Shown here: positions 13,584-22,297 of the stretch, piece by piece
How positions within the stretch are numbered: the first letter of the stretch is position 1
How the letters are laid out: each line of letters begins with the position of its first letter
Assembly (NCBI RefSeq): GCF_034440735.1
Contig: NZ_CP140098.1
Span: 2,349,501 to 2,413,500, forward strand
DNA length: 64,000 bases
DNA from: Deinococcus sp. AB2017081
GTDB taxonomy: Bacteria; Deinococcota; Deinococci; Deinococcales; Deinococcaceae
Reading direction: 5' to 3'
Program-made: the position numbers and the translations under genes
Notes under the pieces: model-generated
What the model was told of the DNA's origin: nothing
Database searches by the model: none
Seen by the model: only the letters and a program-made list of their open reading frames with translations

Positions 13584-13711
13584 CAGTTCCCCCTACGGAA
13601 AGAAGGCGTATGCGCCCGGTCGGTGCACCGGGACGCGATGTGGACGTGCCGCCACTCTAGCGTGCTGGGGCCAGCTGACCTGAACGGTTTACTTAGCGAG
13701 GTCACAGAGTC

Positions 13712-14632
13712 CTAGACCTCGCCGGCACCCCCGGCCAGGCGCGCCGCGAGCAGCCGCGCGGCCTCCGCCTCGGTGAGCGGCGTGGCCCCGAGCTGGGTCC
13801 GGATGAAGGTGGCCTGCCGTTTCACATACTGCCGCGTGGCAAGGTCGATCCGTGTGGCCGCCGCCCCGACGGAGAGGTGTCCGCGCTGCACCGCCAGGGC
13901 GTCCCGGTAGCCCAGTGCCTGCCACACGGTCGGCTGCGGCTCGGTGTCCGGATCGACATGCGCGGCGAGCCACGCCGCCTCCTGCGGCCAGCCTGCACGC
14001 AGCATGCCGAGGGTGCGCTCCGCGATCCGGTGGGTGGTCTCGTCCGCCGCACGCCCGTACGCGATCACCTCGCACGCAAAGGCCGGTGGCCGCAGTGGGT
14101 AGTCCCCCGGCACACGCCCGGTGCGCCGCAGCAGTTCCACGGCCCGGACGACCCGACGGGGATTGCGCTGCATCCGGGCCTCCTCCGCCGGATCAGCGGC
14201 GCGGATCTCGGCCAGCAGGGCCTCCAGCCCACGGGCAATCAACTCGGCCTCGACGGCGCGCCGCATCTCGGGATCCGACGGCGGCGTGGTGGGCAGGCCG
14301 CGCTGCAGGGCCCGCAGGTAGAAGCCGGTGCCGCCGACGAGCAGGGGCACGGCGCCCTTGTCCACGATGGCCTGGACGGCCGCCTCGGCATCCGCCACGA
14401 ATCGGGCCACGTCATAGTTCTCTGTCACGTCCACGATATCGAGCAGATGGTGGGGCACCCCGTGACGTTCGGCGACCGTGGGGGTGGCCGTGCCGATGTC
14501 CAGGCCCCGGTAGACCGTGAAGGCGTCGACCGCGATGATCTCGACCGGAACCGGTGCAGCCAGCGCCGCCCGGACGGCCAGCGCCGATTTCCCGGAGGCG
14601 GTCGGCGCGGTCAGGATCGGGACGCGGATCAC
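13712..14632 (-). CDS. miaA: tRNA dimethylallyltransferase
   Basis: 306 residues. Transfers a dimethylallyl group to A37 of tRNAs that read UNN codons. The P-loop is TAPTASGKSALAVRAA (residues ~8-23), with the substrate Asp in IIAVDAFTVYRGLDIGTATP, where most homologues have DSMQVYRG. PLLVGGTGFYLRAL and the tRNA-binding RQYVKRQATFIR follow. The frame stays open far upstream, but conservation begins at the GTG at 14632, 49 bp from the divergent Hsp20 gene. Confidence 0.93.
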   Translation of the reverse strand: MIRVPILTAPTASGKSALAVRAALAAPVPVEIIAVDAFTVYRGLDIGTATPTVAERHGVPHHLLDIVDVTENYDVARFVADAEAAVQAIVDKGAVPLLVGGTGFYLRALQRGLPTTPPSDPEMRRAVEAELIARGLEALLAEIRAADPAEEARMQRNPRRVVRAVELLRRTGRVPGDYPLRPPAFACEVIAYGRAADETTHRIAERTLGMLRAGWPQEAAWLAAHVDPDTEPQPTVWQALGYRDALAVQRGHLSVGAAATRIDLATRQYVKRQATFIRTQLGATPLTEAEAARLLAARLAGGAGEV

Positions 14633-14681
14633 GCGCGGCAGTCTACGGAATCCCACGCCATCTGATGCTAGCGTGAAGGGC

Positions 14682-15104
14682 ATGAACGAGCCGGTACTCG
14701 CGCGACTGCACCAGCTGATGACCCTGCGGGAGCAGGTCGAGACCCTGGGCACGGGCGGCCCGTGGATCCCCGCCGCCGACTGGACGGACGAGGACACGCA
14801 CCTGGTGCTGCATCTGGATGTTCCCGGTGTGGCGGCCGACACCCTGGAACTGCTGGAGGAGGGCCCCACCGTGACGGTGGCGGGCGAACGCAGCGCACCC
14901 GGTCGCCTGCTGGGCGGCGACCGGCCCTCAGGCGCGTTCCGCCGCTCGCTCACCTTCCCTCAGGACGTCCTGCCCCAGACCGGCGAGGCGCAGCTCGCCC
15001 ACGGGATCCTGACGGTCCGGTTCCAGAAACGTCATCCGACCATCGACGTCGATGCCGAGCACCTGGATGCCGGTGGCGATCCGGGTGGCCACGACGCGCC
15101 GTGA
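14682..15104 (+). CDS. Small heat shock protein, Hsp20/alpha-crystallin family
   Basis: 140 residues with a single alpha-crystallin domain from about residue 30 to 130. HLVLHLDVPGVAADTLELL and the closing AHGILTVRFQKRHPTI are the usual opening and end of that domain. GAFRRSLTFPQDV is also typical. These ATP-independent chaperones hold unfolding proteins. A GAAGGG ribosome binding site precedes the ATG. Divergent from miaA; I see no clear heat-shock operator. Confidence 0.92.
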   Translation: MNEPVLARLHQLMTLREQVETLGTGGPWIPAADWTDEDTHLVLHLDVPGVAADTLELLEEGPTVTVAGERSAPGRLLGGDRPSGAFRRSLTFPQDVLPQTGEAQLAHGILTVRFQKRHPTIDVDAEHLDAGGDPGGHDAP

Positions 15105-15168
15105 CCGCTGTCCGGCGAGTGTGACCGGGCTCCGGTGACGCTGAGGCCCGGTGGGATACTCTGGTGGG

Positions 15169-15372
15169 ATGTCGACTCTTCGTAGAATTGACCAGATCGG
15201 GGCGTCGCTCGTGGACACCACCGTCGAGGCCATCCACATCCGCAAAAGTGATCCCAAGCCCCCGGAAGCGAGTGTGGCCGAAATCGTGGGCCTGCCCGGC
15301 ACCTACCGCATCGGCAAGACCTACTTCGACAACCAGGGTCGGCGCTGCGTGAAGGTCACGCGCCTGCACTGA
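15169..15372 (+). CDS. Small conserved-looking hypothetical protein
   Basis: 67 residues, MSTLRRIDQIGASLVDTTVE to RRCVKVTRLH. No motif recognised. The sequence ends in a compact beta-rich stretch (GTYRIGKTYFDNQGRR). It has good coding bias and is followed after 29 bp by a strong terminator, so it is probably an expressed single-gene unit. An in-frame GTG lies at 15151, but the ATG is preferred. Confidence 0.65.
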   Translation: MSTLRRIDQIGASLVDTTVEAIHIRKSDPKPPEASVAEIVGLPGTYRIGKTYFDNQGRRCVKVTRLH

Positions 15373-15401
15373 TTCAGGTTCAAAACACGACGGTTGTGAC
15401 G

Positions 15402-15424
15402 ACCCCGCTCCTGGCGGGGTTGTT
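15402..15424 (+). terminator. Rho-independent terminator
   Basis: The stem ACCCCGC / GCGGGGT with a 5-nt loop is followed by TGTTT. It ends the 67-residue gene. Confidence 0.8.
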
Positions 15425-15789
15425 TCATCTGAGCGAAGACAACGAGTGATGTGTAGTACCCGGCCCGTTCGATCTGCGTCCTGATTGTCGAGGGTGCGGC
15501 GACACACCTGCTTGGGACGGCTTCATGAAGCTTCAGCCGATCCAGGCCACGTGGGTTAACCCCCTACCCGACGACACGCCATCCCACTACAGTTCAGTCA
15601 TCCAGTTCAGATCACTCGTGCGGGACGTCATGCGCCCGACGCGCCTGATCTATTCACTGGCTGCACAGCACTGATCGAGAAACCCATTCTCTATCGTCAG
15701 GCCGTGCCGTGTACCTAGGCCGCCGGAGTTCAGGACGTCCATCGCCCCGTCATGCCCACATCTTGCTTTACCACATCACTGGAGACGCC
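15425..15789. other. Intergenic region upstream of a lipoprotein gene
   Basis: About 365 bp without a gene. It contains a 12-bp perfect palindrome GCTTCATGAAGC near 15522 and a repeated AGTTCAG near 15590-15615. I find no match to the Deinococcus radiation/desiccation response motif. It presumably holds the promoter for the lipoprotein at 15790. Confidence 0.4.
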
Positions 15790-16962
15790 ATGCGAGTATT
15801 GCCCCCGGTTCTGATCCGTTCACTTGGCACCGTCGCTGTTACCGCCCTGCTCGCGGCATGCGGCTCCCAGACGCCCACGACCGCGTCTGTGCCGACGCTC
15901 GTTCCGCTGACTCTGCATCTTGGCGGTCTGGATGGCGTGAAGAGCGCCTCACTGAAGCCCCAGGGGGTTCCATTCAAAGACGATGGCACCTCCGCCGTCC
16001 AGTCTGTGCATGTGAAGGTCTACGAGGAATACAGCACGGACGGAGGCAGCGTTCCCCTTCGTTTCGATGCCGACGGCAACCAGAATCCGAACGGTAGCCA
16101 TGACTACATCGAACTGACTCCTGCTCAGATGACGGCCGAAATCCGTCTCGCGCCAGGCACCTATGACTTCGAGGCGACGGGCCTCACCGCCACGACCAGC
16201 GGCGTTGCCCTCGCCTACGATCTCCAGAGCAACCAGACGATCACCGCAATGGGTGGGCCTTCCGAAGACTCCGTCACCTTTAGGTTGCGCACCCTGATCG
16301 GCGAGGTGAGTCTGGAGCCCGTGTTGCCGGTCAATTACGTGCTGCCGGGCCAGACCCTCGACCTGAAGCTGATCGTCCAGACGCCGGAAGTCGCCGGCGG
16401 TCAGCGCTACGCCGTACCGCTGTCCGACTATTCCTTCTTCGAGACGACTGGTTCCGAGACTCACGGCGTGACGGTGCTGGAGACAAGCAAACTGGGTGAG
16501 CGCATTCAGGTCACGTCGCCGGAACCGGAAAGTGGATACACCGATGTGTTGCTGTATCAGAAACTTCAGGGACTGGCGACACCCAACCCCACCGTTGCCA
16601 CCTTCGGCGTGACTTTCAGCCGGCCATACTACTCCACCACGGGGCTGGGGGTAGATCTGGAACGTCCCTTGCTGGAAGCGCGATCAGAGGGCTACCGGGG
16701 CGTGTCTGTGATCTTCATCAAGGTCAGGGATACCGTCGGAGTGGCCCGGGTCGAGATCTTCGAGGGCGTGCGGCTGGTGGCCAGCACCGACGACCCGAGC
16801 CGACCCATTGACGACGATGATTTTGGAACACTCGCCTACACCGGTGGCGACCCAACTGTGCCCCACGACTACACGGTGGTCGCGCAGGACACCTCGGGCA
16901 ATGAGACGCGGGTACAGGTACACGCGGACGTGGTGCCTCCCTACGATCCGCCAAAGCCCTGA
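15790..16962 (+). CDS. Secreted lipoprotein with C-terminal Ig-like domain
   Basis: 390 residues. The N-terminus is a lipoprotein signal with lipobox LLAAC (Cys24), so it should be anchored to the cell envelope. The first domain (SLKPQGVPFKDDGTSAVQSV, then residues to ~170) is beta-rich. The last ~110 residues (VARVEIFEGVRLVAST, then YTVVAQDTSGNETRV) look like a bacterial Ig-like fold. A GGAGA ribosome binding site precedes the ATG at 15790; the frame extends upstream but without coding signal. Function unknown. Confidence 0.8.
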   Translation: MRVLPPVLIRSLGTVAVTALLAACGSQTPTTASVPTLVPLTLHLGGLDGVKSASLKPQGVPFKDDGTSAVQSVHVKVYEEYSTDGGSVPLRFDADGNQNPNGSHDYIELTPAQMTAEIRLAPGTYDFEATGLTATTSGVALAYDLQSNQTITAMGGPSEDSVTFRLRTLIGEVSLEPVLPVNYVLPGQTLDLKLIVQTPEVAGGQRYAVPLSDYSFFETTGSETHGVTVLETSKLGERIQVTSPEPESGYTDVLLYQKLQGLATPNPTVATFGVTFSRPYYSTTGLGVDLERPLLEARSEGYRGVSVIFIKVRDTVGVARVEIFEGVRLVASTDDPSRPIDDDDFGTLAYTGGDPTVPHDYTVVAQDTSGNETRVQVHADVVPPYDPPKP

Positions 16963-16983
16963 TACCGGTTCGACACTATTTGG

Positions 16984-17016
16984 GGGGGCATGCTGGGAAC
17001 CGATCGCCATGCCCCC
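16984..17016. terminator. Possible terminator between converging lipoprotein genes
   Basis: A 9-bp stem GGGGGCATG / CATGCCCCC with a 15-nt loop, 21 bp past the upstream stop. It has no T-run, so the call is weak. Confidence 0.35.
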
Positions 17017-17183
17017 AGTCGCCCGCATGGACGGCCCAATCGTGTCTGGACGACCACCGCACTTGCGCCCCCTGCCACGCAATGACCGACTACGACATCG
17101 GGCCACAGGCAGTGTTCAGATCAACGTCCCTGCAAGACTGACGGAACAGTCTCGAACGCTCAGGAATCAGCCGGCGCCCCGGT

Positions 17184-19262
17184 TCACCGGCCCAGCCACG
17201 TGGTGTCGACCGGGCCACTGGACGTTGCACCGGTGGTGACGATCAGCTGATCCGCGATGACGTCCGCGACTGGAGACTGCCGCACGGCGGGCAGGGCGCT
17301 TCTCGCCGACCAGCGGTTCGCGGCCGGATCATAGGACAGCACCGCACCCGACTCCGCGCCCTCGTTCTGCCCGCCGGTCCGGGCCGTGGTCACGCCTCCG
17401 ACCGTCACCAGCCGCTGCTGCCACGCCACCGTGGAGGCCGTGATGTGCCCCAGCGGCATGGGCAGGGGGGCCACCGCGGTCCAGCGGTCCGTGGACGGGT
17501 CGTAGCGATCGACGTTCGTCACGTTGCCGTAGGCCTCATTGCCCAGAGACTGTCCACCGACGGCATAGATCAGGCCGCCGAGCACCACACCCGCCAGGTG
17601 ATTGCGCGCCCTGGGCAGGGGGGCCCGCGGCATCCAGCGGGTGGGGGCATCGAGATCGAGCACCCAGTGCTCCGGCGTGTCGCGGATGTACGCCCCGGTC
17701 GCGCTGCGCTCGGTGCCGCCGAAATAGTGCAGGCGCCGGTTCAGGCGCACCAGCGCGCCGGCACCCCGCGCGGCCGGCAGCGGCGGCATCGCCGTCCAGG
17801 TGTCGAGCACCGTGTCGTACCGCCACACGTGCGCCGTCTGCGGCCCCGGATGGTTGCCCAGGAATCCACCGGCGACATAGATGGCCGCGCCATCCACGGC
17901 CGTGCCGGCGTGGGTGAGGGCCTCGGGCATCTCGCGGCGGGTCGCCCAGCGGTCGGTCGCGGGATCGTACACCCACGCCCCACGCGTCGCGGCGGGCTTC
18001 GTCCCGTTCAGGTTGGTGTAGAACCCGCCGAACACGTGCAGCCTGCCGTTCACTGCGGCGCCCTGGGCCTCGTACAGCGTGCTGGGCGCGGGCGTACGGG
18101 CCGTCCACGCCACCGTCCTGGGCAGGATCTCCACGGCACTCACCGTGGCGTTCTCCACGCCCCGGATGAAGTCCAGGTCGACCGCACCGTCCTGCACGGT
18201 GACGTCGAACGAGCGCACCACACTGCGGGCCGCGCCGCCGGCCGCCTGGAACACGTCGAAGCTGCTCAGCACGGTGGCGTTCTCCAGCCGGACGTCGAAC
18301 ACCCGCTGACCGGGCGCGGTCTTGCTCAGTTCCGCGAACTGCAGCCGCACCTGGTACGGGCCGTTGACGACCGGAATGCGGAAGCTGAACGCGGAGGCGC
18401 CCGCCGGAATGCCCTGCGACTCACCGCCGGTCCATTCCGACTGGAGCACCGTGGCGTTGGCCGGGGGCGCGGGATTGGCGATGGCTGGTGGAACGGCCGG
18501 CGTGTAGGCGAAGCCGCCCCGCACATAGCCCTGGCACGCCGCCACATCCGCGCACGCCGCCCACGTCACGCCGTCGACCGTCTGGGCCGCTCCACCGGCA
18601 TTGAGACGTACCACCGGTGCTGGGGCCACCGTGGCCGGAGCGGCGCCACACGCCCTGAGCATGGTGCCGGCCCAGTCGGCATGGTCGTACGACCCGCCGT
18701 CGCCGCCGTCGGTCACGGCAAGCCGCAGTTCGGTCCGGTTCGTGATGTCGACCGAGATGGCACGGGCCGGACTGGCTCCGGTCAGCACACCGCTGTCGAA
18801 GAGTCGGACACCGTCCCCGAAGACCTGGAACACCACGCTGCCGCGACTGCCCACCTCATCGTCGATTCCGACGGTTCCGGTGAGGGTACGGCAGCGCCCC
18901 TGAACGTTGAAGGTCATCGACGACGCGGCATGGACACCGAATCCCGTGGCGTAGACGGTGCCGTCCACGGTGATGGGGCGGCCGTCCGCCGCGCCCGTCT
19001 CTCCGTTGCTCCGGTTGCGCTCCACCGGCCCCCAGCCGTTTGTCACGGCCACGAACGGCTCGTTGCTCAGGGTGTTGTCACCCGGATCGATGGCCTGGGC
19101 CGTGAGGAGCGGACGGCTGGTCGGTGACCCGCCGGCGCTGTCCGGAACCGCGTGGCCACATGCAGCCAGGCCGGTCAGTCCCACCGTCACGATGGCCGCG
19201 TGTCGGCCGATCCACCGCCACACCCCGCTCGACGGGGGGGCACCACTGCTGTTCTCGTCCAT
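17184..19262 (-). CDS. Secreted lipoprotein with NPCBM, malectin-like and kelch domains
   Basis: 692 residues. A signal peptide with lipobox LAAC follows a short cytoplasmic N-terminus. Residues ~55-165 match an NPCBM-type carbohydrate-binding module (TVYATGFGVHAASSMTFNVQ, DDEVGSRGSVVFQVFGDG). Residues ~180-335 look like a malectin-type domain (YQVRLQFAELSKTAPGQRVF). The rest is a run of about five kelch blades (LHVFGGFY, IYVAGGFLG, LHYFGGTE, IYAVGGQSL), giving a beta-propeller. The start is fixed by a perfect AAGGAGG ribosome binding site before ATG at 19262; the longer frame is ignored. Probably binds cell-surface or environmental glycans. Confidence 0.85.
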   Translation of the reverse strand: MDENSSGAPPSSGVWRWIGRHAAIVTVGLTGLAACGHAVPDSAGGSPTSRPLLTAQAIDPGDNTLSNEPFVAVTNGWGPVERNRSNGETGAADGRPITVDGTVYATGFGVHAASSMTFNVQGRCRTLTGTVGIDDEVGSRGSVVFQVFGDGVRLFDSGVLTGASPARAISVDITNRTELRLAVTDGGDGGSYDHADWAGTMLRACGAAPATVAPAPVVRLNAGGAAQTVDGVTWAACADVAACQGYVRGGFAYTPAVPPAIANPAPPANATVLQSEWTGGESQGIPAGASAFSFRIPVVNGPYQVRLQFAELSKTAPGQRVFDVRLENATVLSSFDVFQAAGGAARSVVRSFDVTVQDGAVDLDFIRGVENATVSAVEILPRTVAWTARTPAPSTLYEAQGAAVNGRLHVFGGFYTNLNGTKPAATRGAWVYDPATDRWATRREMPEALTHAGTAVDGAAIYVAGGFLGNHPGPQTAHVWRYDTVLDTWTAMPPLPAARGAGALVRLNRRLHYFGGTERSATGAYIRDTPEHWVLDLDAPTRWMPRAPLPRARNHLAGVVLGGLIYAVGGQSLGNEAYGNVTNVDRYDPSTDRWTAVAPLPMPLGHITASTVAWQQRLVTVGGVTTARTGGQNEGAESGAVLSYDPAANRWSARSALPAVRQSPVADVIADQLIVTTGATSSGPVDTTWLGR

Positions 19263-19452
19263 GGTGGAACCTCCTTGGGTGAAGGCAGACCGCCCGGGGT
19301 GACCCGGGCTCTGGTGTGTCGTGATGGAACTGTAGCAGCGTAGATCCTGTCCGGTCTTCGCGAATGAAGCACGCGCCATGCCGCATGGAGTGTGCCCTGG
19401 CGGTGTCCCGGCGTCAGGCCGCGCACGCGGCTCCTTCTCCCGGAACTGAAAA

Positions 19453-19473
19453 TGGCCCGCGCGCAGCGGGCCA
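19453..19473 (-). terminator. Native terminator of the disrupted tRNA-Val gene
   Basis: The 8-bp perfect stem TGGCCCGC / GCGGGCCA with a 5-nt loop is followed on the minus strand by TTTT. It starts 5 nt past the CCA end of the tRNA half, as expected for the original tRNA transcript. Confidence 0.8.
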
Positions 19474-19478
19474 ATCCG

Positions 19479-19523
<45 letters not shown>

Positions 19524-19677
19524 GTGACCGTATCCCCGGCCCCGCCCCGCCCCCGCCCTCCCGCGTCATCCCCCCCAGTCGCGTTCTGGACGGCATTCCC
19601 GCCTCCGCTCATGCCACCCCATCCCCGGAGGTACCGGGTCGTTCCGCGTCGCATTACGCACGACATTCCGCACGGCG

Positions 19678-19917
19678 ATGACCACCCGCCAGCCCTGGAG
19701 ATCGGTCGGCCGCTGGGCCACGGCGGGGTGCGGCACCGGGAGCGTGCTCACCCCGTCCGCTGCGGCCATGGCCCGCCCCGCCCGCGTCCCGAAGCTCACG
19801 GCCCGCCGTGTCGGCATGGGGCTCCTCATGGGGTACGCGACGCGGCTCTTCCTCGGGATGGCGGTGGGCAGTGCTGGGGCCTTCGTGGCCGCGTGGAATG
19901 ATCCGACCCACCATTAG
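19678..19917 (+). CDS. Possible small membrane protein at the prophage edge
   Basis: 79 residues from the ATG at 19678, or 49 from an ATG at 19768. The C-terminal half has one hydrophobic helix with Gly zipper-like spacing (GLLMGYATRLFLGMAVGSAG). No ribosome binding site stands out and nothing is recognised. It could be real, or chance in GC-rich DNA. Confidence 0.3.
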   Translation: MTTRQPWRSVGRWATAGCGTGSVLTPSAAAMARPARVPKLTARRVGMGLLMGYATRLFLGMAVGSAGAFVAAWNDPTHH

Positions 19918-20073
19918 GAAGCGGCCGCCTTACCAGTCGTGACGGGTGCTGGTGTGTACGGGACGGTGCGGCTTGCGGGCGAGGTTCAGCGGTGGTGGCG
20001 CACCCACACGGTCGGCAACCCGCCCAGTTGAACCGTCACAGTTGTGTGCCAAATCCGGCTTTAGATTTCTGGT

Positions 20074-20334
20074 ATGGACGAACCCCGGCCCGTGCTGACG
20101 CTGTTGGTGCCGGCCGCATGGGAGGTCGTCCCAGACGGTCTGGCGGAGCTCCGCCGCCACCTCTCCGACGAGTACGGCGCGACCCTGGTGCTGCGGCCTT
20201 CCACCCGGCGGTTGCCGATCGCCGTCCGACTGTACTCAGGCCCGTGGCCGGCCGAGGTGGATGACTTGGTGCGCCCCCTGGTCGATGCCGCCTTCTTTAC
20301 CCTGGACTGGCTGAATCTGGAGGATGTGGGGTGA
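20074..20334 (+). CDS. Hypothetical phage protein, first gene of a two-gene unit
   Basis: 86 residues, with no known motif. It overlaps the next gene by 4 bp (GTGA), so the pair is translationally coupled. TAGATT at 20062 lies 6 nt before the ATG, and no ribosome binding site is present, consistent with a leaderless transcript. Orientation opposite to the phage late genes and location beside the attachment site suggest a lysogenic accessory gene. Confidence 0.6.
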   Translation: MDEPRPVLTLLVPAAWEVVPDGLAELRRHLSDEYGATLVLRPSTRRLPIAVRLYSGPWPAEVDDLVRPLVDAAFFTLDWLNLEDVG

Positions 20335-20585
20335 AGGCGACCCAGCGGCCGTGCTCGGCGCCACAGCTGACGTCCTCGGGCACCCCGCTGGTGATCGAGA
20401 TGGACGGCCGCACGTACCGGCTCAGTCAGGAGCTGGATCAGTTCCGGGCCGGCGGGCGCTGTTGGCTCGGCGAGCCCTCGCGCGACGTGTGGGTGCTCGC
20501 GTGCGGGCCGGTCACGCTGGAGATCGCCCGGTTCGACGTCGAGTGGAATGGGTCGCAGTGGTGGGTGCTGCGGATTCAGGATTGA
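20331..20585 (+). CDS. Hypothetical phage protein, second gene of a two-gene unit
   Basis: 84 residues from a GTG that overlaps the previous stop. It contains PLVIEMDGRTYRLSQELDQF and a Trp-rich end (GSQWWVLRI). The family is not recognised. A strong hairpin follows directly, so the pair is a self-contained unit. Confidence 0.6.
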   Translation: MKATQRPCSAPQLTSSGTPLVIEMDGRTYRLSQELDQFRAGGRCWLGEPSRDVWVLACGPVTLEIARFDVEWNGSQWWVLRIQD

Positions 20586-20593
20586 AACGAACT

Positions 20594-20629
20594 ATCGCCC
20601 CATCCCGGTGTCGGCCGGGATGGGGCGAT
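20594..20629 (+). terminator. Terminator-like hairpin after the two-gene unit
   Basis: A perfect 15-bp stem (ATCGCCCCATCCCGG and complement) with a 6-nt loop, 9 bp past the stop codon. There is no T-run on either side. Confidence 0.65.
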
Positions 20630-20708
20630 GAACGACGTTGATCTCCTCCGCACGTGACCGGTTGCACACCATGACGTCCCAAACGTCAGGTTCTGAGCAT
20701 AGGGGAGC

Positions 20709-21020
20709 TCAGTTGCCGCCGCCGTCACGCAGACGGTACCAGCCGGGGCCGACGCGATCCAAGTCGCGGTGCCGGCAGTGTGGGGCGTCTGCGCACAGGT
20801 ATGACGTCACGTAAAACCGGGCGTAGGACGCGCGGATGGTCGAGTCGCCCACCTTCAGACGCTCCATGACCTCATACAGGCGAAAGTCGCGGTCAGGACG
20901 ATCCTGAGTGAGTTCGTCGATGATCTGCAGCAGGATCTCTCGGGGTGGCCGCTCAGCGGTGGGCAGGGATCGGGGGGGCACGACGCCGCCCACAGTATTC
21001 GAACTGCAGTCATCTGACAT
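20709..21020 (-). CDS. Hypothetical phage protein with possible winged-helix fold
   Basis: 103 residues from the ATG at 21020 (MSDDCSSNTVGG). The middle, REILLQIIDELTQD then FRLYEVMERLKVGDSTIRAS, reads as a helix-turn-helix-like helical pattern. Two Cys and two His (CADAPHCRHRD) lie near the end. It would be the last minus-strand gene of the prophage. Role unknown; DNA binding is only a guess. Confidence 0.55.
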   Translation of the reverse strand: MSDDCSSNTVGGVVPPRSLPTAERPPREILLQIIDELTQDRPDRDFRLYEVMERLKVGDSTIRASYARFYVTSYLCADAPHCRHRDLDRVGPGWYRLRDGGGN

Positions 21021-21209
21021 CGAATGCCCATCTGGATGGTGCGGTACCGCCGGGTGCCGAGCGAAGAACCACCGGTCAGGGCGTGTTCCCCGTTGTGAAT
21101 GCCGCGAGTGCCGGGGCGTCCTCACGACCGATCGTTGACCGTCCTGCGGTGTGCTGCTCCCCTCCATGCGCGCCGTCCATGTGTGTCGGCTGACCTTCTT
21201 CTGACCGAT

Positions 21210-21332
21210 TCAGCCTCGCGCGGTGAGCCCCTGCATGATGAGGGCGACGAACAGGATGAGGGCCACGGTGACCAGCACGACCAGCACCCAGGTGGGAACG
21301 GAGTCGAACCGGGGTGGTGGCGTCTTCGGCAC
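21210..21332 (-). CDS. Small single-helix membrane protein
   Basis: 40 residues from a GTG, with one strongly hydrophobic helix (TWVLVVLVTVALILFVALIM) after a short Pro-rich N-terminus. It lies at the end of the lysis region, where small holins or envelope-disrupting proteins are common. The ribosome binding site is weak. Confidence 0.4.
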   Translation of the reverse strand: MPKTPPPRFDSVPTWVLVVLVTVALILFVALIMQGLTARG

Positions 21333-21414
21333 CGCTTGACCGTACTCGGCGCGACGTCCCCCAAATCTGACCGGTACGCCACATGAACGCCTCTGGCTCA
21401 AGTCGTCCGATACG

Positions 21415-21915
21415 TCAGGGCTTGGGTGTGGTGTCCAGCGGCGCGTCGTTGAAGCTCGGCGCGAAGTCGCTGTCGGTGGCCGGACGGCCCAGCGCGTTGT
21501 CGCCCCCGCTGGGATCGACCGGGATGCCGGCGGCCGGCACCGCCTCCGGCCCGAAGACCTTCTGGAACGCGGCCTCGATGAACGCGGTGATGCCGTCTCC
21601 ACTCAGCAGCGGAATCACCCACGGCTCGACCATGTCCGGCAGCGCCGCGCGGGCCGCGACGATCAGCACGAGCTGGGCCGCCTTCGCCCGCTGCTGCCCG
21701 CTGAAAACCCCCTTCAGTTCCTGTACCGCCGTGACGGCCTCCTCGGCCAGGGCCATCAGCTTGCCGATGGTGAACGGGGGGCGCAGCAGCTCCTGGGCCT
21801 TGGTGATCAGCACGGGCAGGTGCGTGTCCACCCAGGTCTGCAGGGCGGTCTCCTGGGCGCTGGTGGCGGTGCCGGCGAGGGCGAGCAGGCTGGTCAGTAA
21901 CGCAACGTTCTTCAT
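21415..21915 (-). CDS. Exported or membrane-anchored phage protein, possible LLH-type holin
   Basis: 166 residues from the ATG at 21915, with a GGAGA ribosome binding site. The N-terminus is a signal or anchor helix (NVALLTSLLALAGTATSA). The middle, LMALAEEAVTAVQELKG then AKAAQLVLIVAARAAL and AFIEAAFQKVF, follows the pattern of LLH-family holins: an AV-x-AVxE helix, a K-x-x-A helix, then an IEAAV helix. The Pro/Asp-rich tail is probably disordered. Position next to the endolysin fits a lysis role, but the family link is by eye only. Confidence 0.55.
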   Translation of the reverse strand: MKNVALLTSLLALAGTATSAQETALQTWVDTHLPVLITKAQELLRPPFTIGKLMALAEEAVTAVQELKGVFSGQQRAKAAQLVLIVAARAALPDMVEPWVIPLLSGDGITAFIEAAFQKVFGPEAVPAAGIPVDPSGGDNALGRPATDSDFAPSFNDAPLDTTPKP

Positions 21916-21961
21916 GGTGGTCTCCAGAGTGGGCACGGGGCCGGGCGTGAGACGGGGCTGA

Positions 21962-22297
21962 TCAGTCGCGGAGCGTGTGCGCGGGATGCGTCAGGGGGAG
22001 GGCGTCCGGCACGGCTTCGATCGCCGCACCGCGCGGATCGGTCGGACTCACGGCGACCTGGGCCGCCACCTGGGCGGCCTGTTTCGCCTCACGGGTCTCG
22101 ATCGTGTTCCGGCTGATGGCGTCCCGGATCCCCACCCCCATGAGCGCGGCGGGGATGACCAGAAACTCGGCGGGCAGATCCGGCAGCCCCCGCACGCGCA
22201 GGGCCACCGTGCCGGCCAGCCACAGCAGCAGGAGGGCGGCGCCGAGGTACGTGCGGGACTGCGTGACGGGCTTGTCCATCGGTGGGGGCTGGGTCAT
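21962..22297 (-). CDS. Holin candidate, two-helix membrane protein
   Basis: 111 residues from the ATG at 22297, overlapping the endolysin stop by ATGA. Two hydrophobic helices lie near residues 17-35 and 44-60 (LGAALLLLWLAGTVALRV, EFLVIPAALMGVGI), followed by a charged Ala/Gln-rich tail. Size, topology and coupling to the endolysin make it the best holin candidate. Confidence 0.65.
   Translation of the reverse strand: MTQPPPMDKPVTQSRTYLGAALLLLWLAGTVALRVRGLPDLPAEFLVIPAALMGVGIRDAISRNTIETREAKQAAQVAAQVAVSPTDPRGAAIEAVPDALPLTHPAHTLRD

Noticed and set aside
14633..14953. N-terminal extension of MiaA
   Set aside because: It overlaps the start of hsp20 and lies before the conserved P-loop region; MiaA normally starts about seven residues before that loop.
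15425..15789. A radiation/desiccation response motif upstream of the lipoprotein
   Set aside because: Palindromes there (GCTTCATGAAGC) do not resemble the known 17-bp motif.
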